In this document: piece by piece, positions 51,208 through 59,787 of the stretch | Position numbering within the stretch: the stretch's first letter is position 1 | Layout: every line of letters begins with the position of its first letter | NCBI RefSeq assembly: GCF_024734405.1 | Contig: NZ_CP059556.1 | Location: 1,240,001-1,304,000, forward strand | Direction: 5' to 3' | Origin: Saccharopolyspora gregorii | GTDB taxonomy: Bacteria; Actinomycetota; Actinomycetes; Mycobacteriales; Pseudonocardiaceae | DNA length: 64,000 nt | Notes under the pieces: generated by a model | Databases searched by the model: none | What the model was told of the DNA's origin: nothing | What the model saw: only the letters and a program-made list of their open reading frames with translations | Program-made: the position numbers and the translations under genes

Positions 51208-52647
51208 ATGCCACATCCGGTGCCCGCGGCGAGTTCGCCGCTGCTGGAACCGGCCGTCGAACTGCGCCGCGACGACGCCCGTCCGCTGGCGGTGCAGCTG
51301 GCCGACGCGCTGCGCCGCGCCGCCGCGCTCGGCCAGCTCCGCGGAGGCGATCGGCTGCCCTCGACGCGCGCGCTGGCCCGGCACCTCGGCGTCAGCCGCA
51401 CCGTCACCGCCGCCGCCTACGAACAGCTGCACGCCGAGGGCTGGATCGTCGGCAGGCACGGCTCCGGCACCTACGTCACCACCGCGCCGCCCGGAGCGCC
51501 CGGCACCCCGGCGGAGTTCGCGGCGGGGGTCGCGGACCGCGGCGGCGCGGGGACGGTGCGGCTGGTCCCGGGGATCCCGTGGACCGGCGGCATCGACCGC
51601 GCCGCCTGGCGCCGGGCGTGGCGCGCCGCCGCGGACCGCGAACCGGACGAGACCCGCCGGGTCGCCGGCGCCGACCAGTACCGGGACGCGGTGGTGGAGC
51701 ACCTGCTGCGCCACCGCGGCATGACCACCGGCGGCCCGCACCTGGGCACCGTGATCGCCACCGGCGGCACCACCGCGGCCCTCGCGGAGCTGGCCGCGAC
51801 CGCGCTCGGCCGCGGTGCCACCGTCGCCGTGGAGGAACCCGGCTACCAGCGCGCCGTGCAGACCCTGCTCGCCGCCGGGGCCCACGTGGTCCCCGCCCCG
51901 GTGGACCACGGCGGGATCGTGGTGGAGGCGATCCCGCGCGGTGTGCGCGCCGTCTACTGCTCCCCGGCGCACCAGTACCCGATCGGCGGCAGGCTGCCCG
52001 CGGAACGCCGCGTCGCGCTGGTGGAACGCGCGCGTGCGGAGGACTGGCTGATCGTGGAGGACGACTACGACGGGGAGCTGCGCTACGACGTGGCGCCGCT
52101 GCCCGTGCTGGCCGCGATGGCGCCGGACGTGGTGGTGCACCTGGGCACCACCAGCAAGATCCTCACCCCGACGCTCGGCGTCGGCTGGATGCTCGGTCCG
52201 GACCGGCTGGTCGCCGGGGTGCTGGAGCACCGCGAGCGCACCAGCACCGGGCCGGCCCCGGCCGGGCAGCGGGTGCTCGTCGAGTACGCCCGCAACGGTG
52301 ATCTGGGGCGGCACCTGCGCAGGTTGCGCCGCGAGCTCTCGCAGCGGCGCGCGCTGGTCGTGGCCCGGTTGGCCGAGGCCGGGGTCGAGGTGTCCGGCGA
52401 CGAGGCGGGCGCGCACGTGGTGCTGCCGCTGCCGTCCGCCGCGGCCGAGCAGCGCGTGGTGGAGCGGGGGAACGAGCACGGCATCGTGCTCGACGGGCTG
52501 CGCAGGCACCACCACGGACCGCAGCGCTGGACCGGGATCGCGCTCGGCTACGCCTCGTGTTCGCGCGCCGACCTGGAGCGATCGCTGGAACTGGTGGCCC
52601 GCTGGTGCGGCGAGGAGGCCGCTGGCGGCTCCCACGCGTGCGGGTAG
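51208..52647 (+). CDS. MocR-family (GntR-aminotransferase) transcriptional regulator, PdxR-like
   Basis: Predicted 479 residues. An N-terminal GntR winged helix (residues 20-90; [20 protein letters not shown]) is fused to a type I aminotransferase-like domain with the PLP lysine in [15 protein letters not shown] and aspartate in [11 protein letters not shown]. Such proteins sense PLP or amino acids and regulate genes for PLP, taurine or GABA metabolism. Its target here is unknown; the upstream cysteine dioxygenase, transcribed in the same direction 70 nt away, is one candidate. It ends 10 nt before ddl. Confidence 0.92.
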   Translation: MPHPVPAASSPLLEPAVELRRDDARPLAVQLADALRRAAALGQLRGGDRLPSTRALARHLGVSRTVTAAAYEQLHAEGWIVGRHGSGTYVTTAPPGAPGTPAEFAAGVADRGGAGTVRLVPGIPWTGGIDRAAWRRAWRAAADREPDETRRVAGADQYRDAVVEHLLRHRGMTTGGPHLGTVIATGGTTAALAELAATALGRGATVAVEEPGYQRAVQTLLAAGAHVVPAPVDHGGIVVEAIPRGVRAVYCSPAHQYPIGGRLPAERRVALVERARAEDWLIVEDDYDGELRYDVAPLPVLAAMAPDVVVHLGTTSKILTPTLGVGWMLGPDRLVAGVLEHRERTSTGPAPAGQRVLVEYARNGDLGRHLRRLRRELSQRRALVVARLAEAGVEVSGDEAGAHVVLPLPSAAAEQRVVERGNEHGIVLDGLRRHHHGPQRWTGIALGYASCSRADLERSLELVARWCGEEAAGGSHACG

Positions 52648-52657
52648 GGTCCCGCGC

Positions 52658-53749
52658 ATGACTGAGCGCAAGACCAGGGTGGCCGTCGTCTTCGGCGGAC
52701 GGAGCACCGAGCACGGCGTTTCCTGCCTGTCCGCGGGCAGTGTCCTGAGCCACCTGGATCGGGAGCGCTTCGAGGTCGTCCCCGTCGGCATCACCCGCGA
52801 AGGCGCTTGGGTGCTGGGCACCTCGGACCCGGCGGAGCTGGCCATCCGCGACCGGCAGGCGCCGGAAGTGGCGCAGGGGACCGCGGTCGCGCTGCCCGGC
52901 GACCCGACGCGGCGGGACCTGATCCTGGTCGAGCCGGGCCGCGGCGGCGAGGTCCTGTCCGAAGTGGACGTCGTGTTCCCGGTGCTGCACGGGGCTTTCG
53001 GCGAGGACGGCACCATCCAAGGCCTGCTGGAGATGGCCGACGTGCCCTACGCCGGGCCGGGCGTGCTCTCCAGCGCGGTGTCGATGGACAAGGAGTACAC
53101 CAAGAAGCTCCTGGCGGCGGAGGGCATCGAAGTCGGCACCTACGAGGTGCTGCGCCGCGACCAGTCCACTTTGGACGAAGCGCGCCGGGAGCGGATCGGG
53201 CTGCCCGCCTTCGTCAAGCCGGCCCGCGCCGGCTCCTCGCTCGGCATCACCAAGATCACGGACTGGGCCCAGCTGGACGACGCCGTCGCCGAGGCCCGCC
53301 GCACCGACCCCAAGGTGATCATCGAGAAGGCCGTCGTCGGCCGCGAGGTCGAGTGCGGCGTCCTCGAATTCCCCGACGGCCGCGTGGAAGCCTCGCTGCC
53401 CGCCGAACTCCGCGTCACCGGCGAGGCCGACTGGTACGACTTCGACTCCAAGTACCTCGACGACGTCACCGAGTTCGACATCCCCGCCAAGGTCGGCGAC
53501 GACACCGTCGAGCAGCTGCGCGCCACCGCGATCACCGCGTTCCGCGCTCTGGAGTGCCAGGGCCTCGCCCGCGTGGACTTCTTCGTCGCCGAGGACGGCG
53601 GGCTCATCGTCAACGAGGTCAACACCATGCCCGGGTTCACCTCGATCTCGCTGTACCCGCGGATGTGGGCGCAGACCGGGGTGGACTACCCGACGCTGCT
53701 GACCACGCTCGTCGACACCGCGCGGGCCCGCGGCACCGGGCTGCGCTGA
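52658..53749 (+). CDS. ddl: D-alanine--D-alanine ligase
   Basis: Predicted 363 residues of the ATP-grasp family. [19 protein letters not shown] near the N-terminus, [15 protein letters not shown] and the metal-binding [18 protein letters not shown] are standard. It makes the D-Ala-D-Ala dipeptide of peptidoglycan. The Tyr and Lys-type pocket residues suit D-Ala rather than D-lactate, by overall style. TAGGGT seven bases before the ATG suggests a leaderless mRNA whose promoter lies within the end of the MocR gene. Confidence 0.95.
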   Translation: MTERKTRVAVVFGGRSTEHGVSCLSAGSVLSHLDRERFEVVPVGITREGAWVLGTSDPAELAIRDRQAPEVAQGTAVALPGDPTRRDLILVEPGRGGEVLSEVDVVFPVLHGAFGEDGTIQGLLEMADVPYAGPGVLSSAVSMDKEYTKKLLAAEGIEVGTYEVLRRDQSTLDEARRERIGLPAFVKPARAGSSLGITKITDWAQLDDAVAEARRTDPKVIIEKAVVGREVECGVLEFPDGRVEASLPAELRVTGEADWYDFDSKYLDDVTEFDIPAKVGDDTVEQLRATAITAFRALECQGLARVDFFVAEDGGLIVNEVNTMPGFTSISLYPRMWAQTGVDYPTLLTTLVDTARARGTGLR

Positions 53750-53826
53750 CCGACCGGCTCACGGACGCCGGGACGCGGGGCCGCCCGCCGTCGACACTCG
53801 CGCGGCGGGTCCCGGAGGACGGCCGA

Positions 53827-54399
53827 TCAGGGGAAGACCGGCTTCGCGGGCAGCGCCCGCAGCCGGTCCGACAGGTCCTGCACCGGACCGCTGCCCGAGT
53901 TCTCCGGGGCGGTCAGCGCCACGTACACCGGCCGGTCCACCGCCAGCCACGAGGTGTTCCCGGCCTCGGTGATCCGCAGCCACTGCACCCCGTTGATCTG
54001 CACCAGCGGCGAGGTCGGCGTCAGCTCGGCGGGCGCGGGCAGGCCGCAGCGCACCGTGATCGGGTCGTGCTCGGCGTCGCCCCACGCGACCGCGCCCGGC
54101 GGCACCGGGTCGGCCAGCTCGCGGCGCGGAACCCGGGCGTCGTCCACCGCCAGCTCGGCGGGCAGCTCCGCGAGCAGCTTCGCGCACTCCGGGCCCTCGG
54201 CGCCGGGGGAGGGGATGGGGGGCAGGGCCAGCGGACCGGTGCGGCGGGCCTGCTGCACCGCCTCCACCGCGTCCTGCTGCCGCTGCTCGGAGAACCGGGA
54301 CACCAGCCCGAGCGAGATGACGCCCAGCGCCAGCAACCCGCTGAGCGCGAGCGCCGTGATCAGCACCGGGCGGGGGAACCTGGGATGTTCGTCGGCCAC
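53827..54399 (-). CDS. DUF3515 family membrane-anchored protein
   Basis: Predicted 190 residues. One N-terminal hydrophobic helix (VLITALALSGLLALGVISLG, residues 12-31) anchors an extracytoplasmic domain with two cysteines (GPECAKLL and VRCGLP) that could form a disulfide. DUF3515 proteins are widespread in actinobacteria and lie between ddl and thiL in M. tuberculosis (Rv2980). The function is unknown. It converges on ddl. Confidence 0.82.
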   Translation of the reverse strand: MADEHPRFPRPVLITALALSGLLALGVISLGLVSRFSEQRQQDAVEAVQQARRTGPLALPPIPSPGAEGPECAKLLAELPAELAVDDARVPRRELADPVPPGAVAWGDAEHDPITVRCGLPAPAELTPTSPLVQINGVQWLRITEAGNTSWLAVDRPVYVALTAPENSGSGPVQDLSDRLRALPAKPVFP

Positions 54400-54444
54400 C
54401 CGGCCACTACAGCACGCGCGACCGGAATGCCCGGAAGCGGGCGC

Positions 54445-54678
54445 TCACAGGTGTACGACCGGACACGTCAGCGTCCGGGTGATGCCTTCCACGTTCTGGA
54501 TGCCTGCGACGACCATCTTGCCCAGCTGGTCGACATTCTCGGCCTCGGCGCGCACGATCACGTCGTACGGACCTGTCACGTCCTCGGACGTGATCACGCC
54601 GGTGGAGCCGGAAATCTCGGCGGCGACGGCGGCGGCCTTGCCGACTTCGGTCTGGATGAGGATGTATGCCTGAACCAC
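54445..54678 (-). CDS. Stand-alone Lrp/AsnC ligand-binding (RAM) domain protein
   Basis: Predicted 77 residues (AYILIQTEVGKAAAVAAEIS, then VTGPYDVIVRAEAENVDQL). It is an Lrp-type effector-binding domain without a DNA-binding domain. Such SraA/LrpA-RAM-like proteins form pentamers or decamers that bind amino acids and may modify full-length Lrp proteins. GTG 54678 has AAGGGG upstream. It is divergent from thiL with a short inverted repeat in between. Confidence 0.88.
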   Translation of the reverse strand: MVQAYILIQTEVGKAAAVAAEISGSTGVITSEDVTGPYDVIVRAEAENVDQLGKMVVAGIQNVEGITRTLTCPVVHL

Positions 54679-54708
54679 GGCGTGCCCCTTCGTCTCGGCC
54701 TGGTGCGC

Positions 54709-54737
54709 GGGGTAGGAAACTGGGAGAAAGCTACCCC
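54709..54737. promoter_or_regulatory. Inverted repeat between the Lrp-domain gene and thiL
   Basis: GGGGTAG (54709-54715) and CTACCCC (54731-54737) are exact complements 15 bases apart in a divergent promoter region. The spacing suits either a hairpin or a protein dimer site. Confidence 0.4.
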
Positions 54738-54775
54738 ATCGGGCCGAGCGGATGCTCAAGAAAGGGAGGTCTGAC

Positions 54776-55741
54776 GTGGGTTCGGACACTTCGGCGCAGG
54801 ACCAGACCGTGTCCGAGGCCGGTGAGTTCGGCCTCATCCAGCGGGTGACCTCCGGGCGGGCCCAGCCCGCCGCGACCCTGCTCGGTCCCGGTGACGACGC
54901 CGCGGTGCTCGCCGCGCCGGACGGCCGGATCGTCGCCACCACCGATGTGCTGGTGGAACAGGTGCACTTCCGGCTGGCCTGGTCGACGCCGCACCAGGTC
55001 GGGCGCAAGGCCGTGGCGGTGAACCTCTCCGACGTGGCCGCGATGGGGGCGGTGCCGACCGGGCTGCTGGTGGGGCTCGGCTGCCCGCCGGACACTCCGA
55101 CCTCGGTGGTCGACGAGCTCTCGGCGGGCATGTGGGAAGAAGCGCAGCGCGTCGGCGCCGGGCTCATCGGCGGGGACATGGTGACCGCGCCCGCGCTGAC
55201 GATCTCCATCACGGCGCTGGGCGACCTGCAGGGCCGCACGCCGGTCACCCGCTCCGGGGCGTGCCCCGGCGACGTGGTGGCCGTGGCGGGGCGGCTCGGC
55301 TGGGCCGCCGCAGGACTGGCGGTGCTGGGGCGCGGGTTCCGGTCGCCGGTGGCGGTGGTCGGGGCGCAGCGGGTGCCGGAGCCGCCGTACGCGGCGGGTC
55401 CGCTGGCCGCGGACGCCGGCGCCACCTCGATGATCGACGTCTCGGACGGGTTGCTGGCCGACCTGGGGCACGTCGCGGCGGCCGCGCAGGTCGGCATCGA
55501 CCTGCGCGACGAGCTGATCGAAGTGCCGCAGCGGTTGACCGAGGTCGCCTCGGCGCTGGGCGCGGACGCCCGGCACTGGGTGCTCACCGGCGGCGAGGAC
55601 CACGCGCTGGTGGCGACCTTCCCGCCGGAGCAGGCGCTGCCCGAGGGCTGGCGCGCCGTCGGCGAAGTCGTGGAGGGCGAAGGGGTCACCGTGGACGGCG
55701 CGACCTACGAGGGCGCCGTCGGCTGGGAGCACTGGCGCTGA
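54776..55741 (+). CDS. thiL: Thiamine-monophosphate kinase
   Basis: Predicted 321 residues of the PurM/ThiL family. GPGDDAAVLAAPDGR and TDVLVEQVHF form the ATP/metal site; IDVSDGLLADLGHVA is the second family motif. It makes thiamine diphosphate, the cofactor used by IlvB in this window. GTG 54776 has AAGGGAGG seven bases upstream, so the in-frame ATG at 54752 is rejected. A terminator follows. Confidence 0.94.
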   Translation: MGSDTSAQDQTVSEAGEFGLIQRVTSGRAQPAATLLGPGDDAAVLAAPDGRIVATTDVLVEQVHFRLAWSTPHQVGRKAVAVNLSDVAAMGAVPTGLLVGLGCPPDTPTSVVDELSAGMWEEAQRVGAGLIGGDMVTAPALTISITALGDLQGRTPVTRSGACPGDVVAVAGRLGWAAAGLAVLGRGFRSPVAVVGAQRVPEPPYAAGPLAADAGATSMIDVSDGLLADLGHVAAAAQVGIDLRDELIEVPQRLTEVASALGADARHWVLTGGEDHALVATFPPEQALPEGWRAVGEVVEGEGVTVDGATYEGAVGWEHWR

Positions 55742-55766
55742 CCACCTGAGCCGCTCCGGACGGCAG

Positions 55767-55797
55767 AAGGCCCGGCGGGGAGTTCCCGCCGGGCCTT
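55767..55797. terminator. Bidirectional terminator between thiL and the MFS gene
   Basis: AAGGCCCGGCGGG pairs exactly with CCCGCCGGGCCTT across a short loop, 25 nt after the thiL stop and 13 nt before the end of the convergent MFS gene. Confidence 0.8.
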
Positions 55798-55810
55798 CGC
55801 ACGCATCCGC

Positions 55811-57154
55811 TCAGCCGGTCGCCGGAGCGGAGGTGCCGGGTGAGTCGGCCTCCTCCATCAGCGGTTTCCGCGCCGTCTCCTTCATCAGCAGGATCGGGAC
55901 CAGCGCGACCACCGCGGCCCCCATCAGGTAGAACGCCGGGAAGAACGAGTTCCCGGTGTAGGTCACCGCCCAGTCGTTGATCAGCGGTGCGGTACCGCCG
56001 AACGCCGCCGTGGACAGGTTGTAGCCGACGCTGAACGCCGCGTACCGCACCTTCGTCGGGAACATCGCGGGCAGCGTCGCCGCCAGCGGTCCGATCAGCT
56101 GCAGGTGACCCACGCCCAGCAGCGTCAGCCCCAGCATCGTGGTGAGCATCGTGCCCTGCGAGATCAGCAGGAACGCCGGGTACGGCAGCACGATGAAGCA
56201 GATCGCCGCGGACAGGAACAGCGGCTTCCGCCCGATCCGGTCCGAGAGCGCGCCGACCGGCGTGATCGCCGCCATCATCAGCGCCACCACCAGGAGCAGC
56301 GGCACCAGCACCTCGTACTCCCGGCCCTCCGGGATCTGCAAGGTGTCGGTCAGGTAGCTCTCCATGTAGGTCAGGATCGTGTAGTTCGCGACGTTGATGA
56401 GCACCACGACGCCCATCAGGATCAGCAGCGGCCGCCAGTACTCGCGCACCAGGGACTTCAGCGGCGAACGGGCCAGGTTGTCGCTCTGCTCCAGGTTCTT
56501 GAACGCCGGCGTGTCCTCCAGCTTGGACCGCAGGTAGAGCCCGATCAGGCCGAGCGGTCCGGCCAGCAGGAACGGGATCCGCCAGCCCCAGGACTCCATC
56601 GACTCGGCGGGCAGGACGAGGATCAGGATCGTCGGCACCAGCGCGCCGAGACCGAATCCCGCGAGCGTGCCGAATTCGAGCCAACTGCCGTAAAAACCGC
56701 GTTTCCGGTTCGGTGCGTACTCGGCGATGTAGGTGGCCGCGCCACCGTATTCACCACCGGTCGAGAACCCTTGCACCATCCGGCACAACAACAGCAGAAC
56801 GGGTGCGAGAAGTCCGATCGTGTCGTAGTTCGGCAGGCAGCCGAGGATGAATGTCGATCCGGACATCAGCAGGATCGTGATCGCCAGCACCTTTTGGCGT
56901 CCGATGCGGTCCCCCAGCGGACCGAAGAACATGCTCCCCAGGGGACGCAGCAGGAACGAGATCGCGAATACGCCGAATGCGGAGACCGTCTCCCACGGTC
57001 CGGGGAAGAACTGGTGGCCCACGTAGGCGGCGACGTAGGCGTACACGCCGAAGTCGTACCACTCCGTCGTGTTCCCGATTGCCGCGGCGCCGACCGCGCG
57101 CCGGAGCAGTGATCGCCGTTCCGGGGTGAGCTCTTCCGTTTCCTGTGCAGTCAT
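55811..57154 (-). CDS. MFS transporter, metabolite:proton symporter (MHS) type
   Basis: Predicted 447 residues with about 12 membrane helices. GNTTEWYDFGVYAYVAAYVG, LLRPLGSMFFGPLGDRIGR and GGEYGGAATYIAEYAP are the signatures of the MHS group (ProP, ShiA, KgtP), which take up proline/betaine, dicarboxylates or aromatic acids with protons. The substrate is unclear. ATG 57154 is used; a GTG at 57166 beside GGAGG is possible. I do not recall this gene in the mycobacterial order, so it is probably lineage-specific. Confidence 0.88.
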   Translation of the reverse strand: MTAQETEELTPERRSLLRRAVGAAAIGNTTEWYDFGVYAYVAAYVGHQFFPGPWETVSAFGVFAISFLLRPLGSMFFGPLGDRIGRQKVLAITILLMSGSTFILGCLPNYDTIGLLAPVLLLLCRMVQGFSTGGEYGGAATYIAEYAPNRKRGFYGSWLEFGTLAGFGLGALVPTILILVLPAESMESWGWRIPFLLAGPLGLIGLYLRSKLEDTPAFKNLEQSDNLARSPLKSLVREYWRPLLILMGVVVLINVANYTILTYMESYLTDTLQIPEGREYEVLVPLLLVVALMMAAITPVGALSDRIGRKPLFLSAAICFIVLPYPAFLLISQGTMLTTMLGLTLLGVGHLQLIGPLAATLPAMFPTKVRYAAFSVGYNLSTAAFGGTAPLINDWAVTYTGNSFFPAFYLMGAAVVALVPILLMKETARKPLMEEADSPGTSAPATG

Positions 57155-57525
57155 GAGGGTGTGTGCCACCTCCGGGTCGTGCCGTCCACGGTGCGTGAAC
57201 ACGTTTGGAGTACTGGGGAACTTAGCCCAGCGGCTCCCTCCTGGCCACCAAAACGGCTACTTGTGTCCGTTTCGATAATTGTGGTCATGCCTAATGCATC
57301 ACCTCGCAGTCGCTTTGTGCCCTGCGGTGGCCGAGGTGGTGGCCGAGGCCGAAACGCTGGTCACGGGCGGTTATGGAGATCTCGATCGTTCGGCCGGAGG
57401 AATGGCTCGCCCGGGGGTCGATGATGACGCGCCGCTGTGTGGGGCACAACACGTTGACGGCTCCGCGGTGCTGCCCGCCGGGGCGGCGGGAAGTGGATCG
57501 AGCGCGCTCGCTAGAGTGCGCGACC

Positions 57526-58197
57526 ATGGCACGTCCGCTGCACGAGGTCGTCGAAGCCGGTTGGGCCGAGGCGCTGGAACCCGTCGCCGACCGGATCGCC
57601 GCGATGGGGGACTTCCTGCGCGCCGAGGTCGCCGCCGGGCGGCAGTACCTGCCCGCGGGGGACGACGTGCTCCGCGCCTTCCGGCAGCCGTTCCGCGACG
57701 TGCGCGTCCTCATCGTCGGCCAGGACCCGTACCCGACGCCCGGGCACCCGGTCGGGCTCAGCTTCTCCGTGGCGCCCGGCGTGCGGCCGCCCAAGAGCCT
57801 GATCAACATCTTCCGGGAGTACTGCGACGACCTGGGCCATCCCACGCCCACCAGCGGTGACCTGACGCCGTGGACCGAGAACGGCGTGCTGCTGCTGAAC
57901 CGGGCGCTCACCGTGCAGCCCGGCAAGTCGGCCTCGCACCGCGGCAAGGGCTGGGAGGCCGTCACCGACCAGGCGATCCGGGCGCTCGCCGCCCGCGAGC
58001 AGCCGATGGTCGCGATCCTCTGGGGCAACGACGCCCGCAGCACCCGGGAGCTGATGCCCGGCGTCGAGCGGATCGAATCGGTGCACCCGAGCCCGATGTC
58101 CGCCGACCGCGGCTTCTTCGGCACCCGGCCGTTCAGCCGGGCCAACGAGATCCTGCGGCGCGCGGGCGCCGAGCCCGTCGACTGGAAGCTGCCCTGA
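57526..58197 (+). CDS. ung: Uracil-DNA glycosylase
   Basis: Predicted 223 residues, family 1 Ung. The catalytic Asp motif [18 protein letters not shown] (near residue 65) and the C-terminal [13 protein letters not shown] are exact family signatures. It removes uracil from DNA. TAGAGT eight bases before the ATG suggests leaderless expression and supports this start over the longer in-frame option at 57373. Confidence 0.96.
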   Translation: MARPLHEVVEAGWAEALEPVADRIAAMGDFLRAEVAAGRQYLPAGDDVLRAFRQPFRDVRVLIVGQDPYPTPGHPVGLSFSVAPGVRPPKSLINIFREYCDDLGHPTPTSGDLTPWTENGVLLLNRALTVQPGKSASHRGKGWEAVTDQAIRALAAREQPMVAILWGNDARSTRELMPGVERIESVHPSPMSADRGFFGTRPFSRANEILRRAGAEPVDWKLP

Positions 58198-58532
58198 CGG
58201 TCGCCGCACCGGCCGGCGGCGACGCGCTGTGACGACCTCAGTCGTGGCGACCCGCCGGGCCTGAGTGCGCGCGCGGGGCCCCGATCCCGCTCGGCGGCCC
58301 GCCCGCCGCGCTCGTCCGCCCCGCCCCACCAGCTCGAACGCATCGACGACGGTCCCCGCAGACGCCCTGCGGCAGGGGACCGGGCGTGCTCTCCCGTGCG
58401 CTCCGGATCAACGCACCGTGATCGGAACCGGCCCGCCCCACCTCCCGTTTCGGCGGATGGTTTTCGCCCGGCGCCGGTCGTACATTCGACCCTTGCGGTG
58501 GACTTGTGCTCGCCGACGGAAGAAGGCTCGTC
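58198..58532. other. 335-nt region between ung and a membrane protein gene
   Basis: No credible gene. A hairpin, GGTCCCC/GGGGACC (58351-58381, with pairing inside the loop), may terminate ung transcripts. TACATT at 58481-58486 is a candidate -10 box for the downstream gene. Confidence 0.5.
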
Positions 58533-59120
58533 ATGGGTGCCGGCCCGGTCAGTGGAGGAGTCCTGGCGCGGCTGCGGCGCGGGGTGTGGCCCGGGGCCAA
58601 CCCGCTGCGCCGCCGGACCGACCTGTTCGAACCCGTCGCGCTGCTCGTGCTCTCGGCGGCGGCGGTGGTGGTGCTGATCTGTTCGTTCGTCGCGTCCCAA
58701 GCCGTGCTGCGGGACCACTTGGGGCAGGTGAACGCCGAACGCGCCCAGCGCCACGAGGTCACCGCCCGCGTGCTCTCCGACGTGCCGGGGCAGGACTCCG
58801 CCGTCGTGCGGTCCGTCGCCGTCGGGTGGGGGCCCGAACCGCAGCGCGTGGCCGTCGTCGAAGTGCCCACCGGGACCCGGCTCGCCGACACCCTGCAGAT
58901 CTGGGTCGACCCGCAGGGCCGGCCGGTGCCGCCGCCGCGCACCCGCTCCGAAGCCACCCAAGCGGCCGGGACCGCGGGGGCCGCCGTGCTGCTCGGCTCG
59001 GGCCTCGTGCTCGGCGGGCTGTTCGCCGCCGCGCGCTGGTACGTGGGCAGGCGGCGGTTGGCGGCGTGGGAGCAGGAGTGGGCGGAGATCGGTCCGCGCT
59101 GGCGGCACCACCACCCCTGA
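58533..59120 (+). CDS. Rv1733c-like two-helix membrane protein
   Basis: Predicted 195 residues. Two membrane helices (FEPVALLVLSAAAVVVLICS, residues 31-50, and AAVLLGSGLVLGGLFAAARW near 155) flank an extracytoplasmic loop with the pattern of the Rv1733c family. The C-terminus is cytoplasmic and His/Arg-rich. The function is unknown. ATG 58533 has GAAGG upstream. It converges on rpmB. Confidence 0.8.
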   Translation: MGAGPVSGGVLARLRRGVWPGANPLRRRTDLFEPVALLVLSAAAVVVLICSFVASQAVLRDHLGQVNAERAQRHEVTARVLSDVPGQDSAVVRSVAVGWGPEPQRVAVVEVPTGTRLADTLQIWVDPQGRPVPPPRTRSEATQAAGTAGAAVLLGSGLVLGGLFAAARWYVGRRRLAAWEQEWAEIGPRWRHHHP

Positions 59121-59133
59121 ACCTTGGCCGGAC

Positions 59134-59175
59134 GCGCAAAAACCCCGGGACGTCGGTTCGTCCCGGGGTTTGCGC
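59134..59175. terminator. Terminator between the Rv1733c-like gene and rpmB
   Basis: AAACCCCGGGACG pairs exactly with CGTCCCGGGGTTT; outer GCGC bases also pair. It lies 14 nt after one stop and 14 nt before the other, so it can serve both convergent genes. Confidence 0.85.
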
Positions 59176-59188
59176 TAGCGGCAGGCGC

Positions 59189-59380
59189 TCAGCCGCGCGT
59201 GACCTTGCCCGCCTTCAGGCAGGAGGTGCACACGTTCATGCGCTTGCGCTGCGACAGACCGAACTTGGCGTGCACGGTCTGGATGTTCGGGTTCCACCGG
59301 CGACGGGTCTTCCGGTGGGAGTGCGAGACCGAGTTACCGAAGCCCGGACCCTTACTGCAGACGTCGCAGACGGCAGCCAC
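59189..59380 (-). CDS. rpmB: 50S ribosomal protein L28
   Basis: Predicted 63 residues. CDVCSKGP and CTSCLKAGK give two CxxC pairs, the zinc-binding (C+) form of L28; zinc-free paralogues induced by zinc shortage are usually elsewhere. [18 protein letters not shown] is the conserved rRNA-binding part. GTG 59380 has AAGGGG upstream and gives the normal length. It stands alone, as in M. tuberculosis. Confidence 0.95.
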   Translation of the reverse strand: MAAVCDVCSKGPGFGNSVSHSHRKTRRRWNPNIQTVHAKFGLSQRKRMNVCTSCLKAGKVTRG

Positions 59381-59787
59381 GTCAGACACCCCTTAACTTT
59401 GCGTTCGACGTCCTCCCACGCCCGCGGCGGGGAAGCCTGAGTTCGGTTGCGGCGATGAGTCCACGCGAGCGCTGCCCGCTTGGGGATCCCGCCCGCTGAG
59501 CGGACCGGACCACGTACCGCTGGGCTTGCTGCTCGCCAGGAACCGGCGATCTCCTCCCGGCGCGGAGCCGGTTCGGACCTGCATGCCTTACGGGTGCCCT
59601 GGGTCATCGCCACCCGGGACCCGGTAAGCCTACCCCACGGCCCGAACGGCTCCGGCGGCCCCTGACATGCGGCGCAGCCAGGGGTGCGCGCGCCCGGCCG
59701 CGACGGGGGCTCGGCGGCCGCGGGCGGTCCCGGCACCGCGCGTCGGGCGCGGGCCCCGCGCGGGACCGTTGGCCTAGGCTTCGCGAT
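59381..59787. other. 407-nt divergent region, rpmB / DAK gene
   Basis: TAGGCT at 59627-59632 on the minus strand is a good -10 box for rpmB and predicts a roughly 240-nt leader. TAGGCT at 59775-59780 on the + strand lies seven bases before the DAK-gene GTG. Short minus-strand frames inside (for example from 59584) look like chance. Confidence 0.5.

Noticed and set aside
59393-59584. A 63-codon minus-strand frame in the rpmB leader
   Set aside because: The composition looks random and I see no family. It lies in what is probably the long 5' leader of rpmB.
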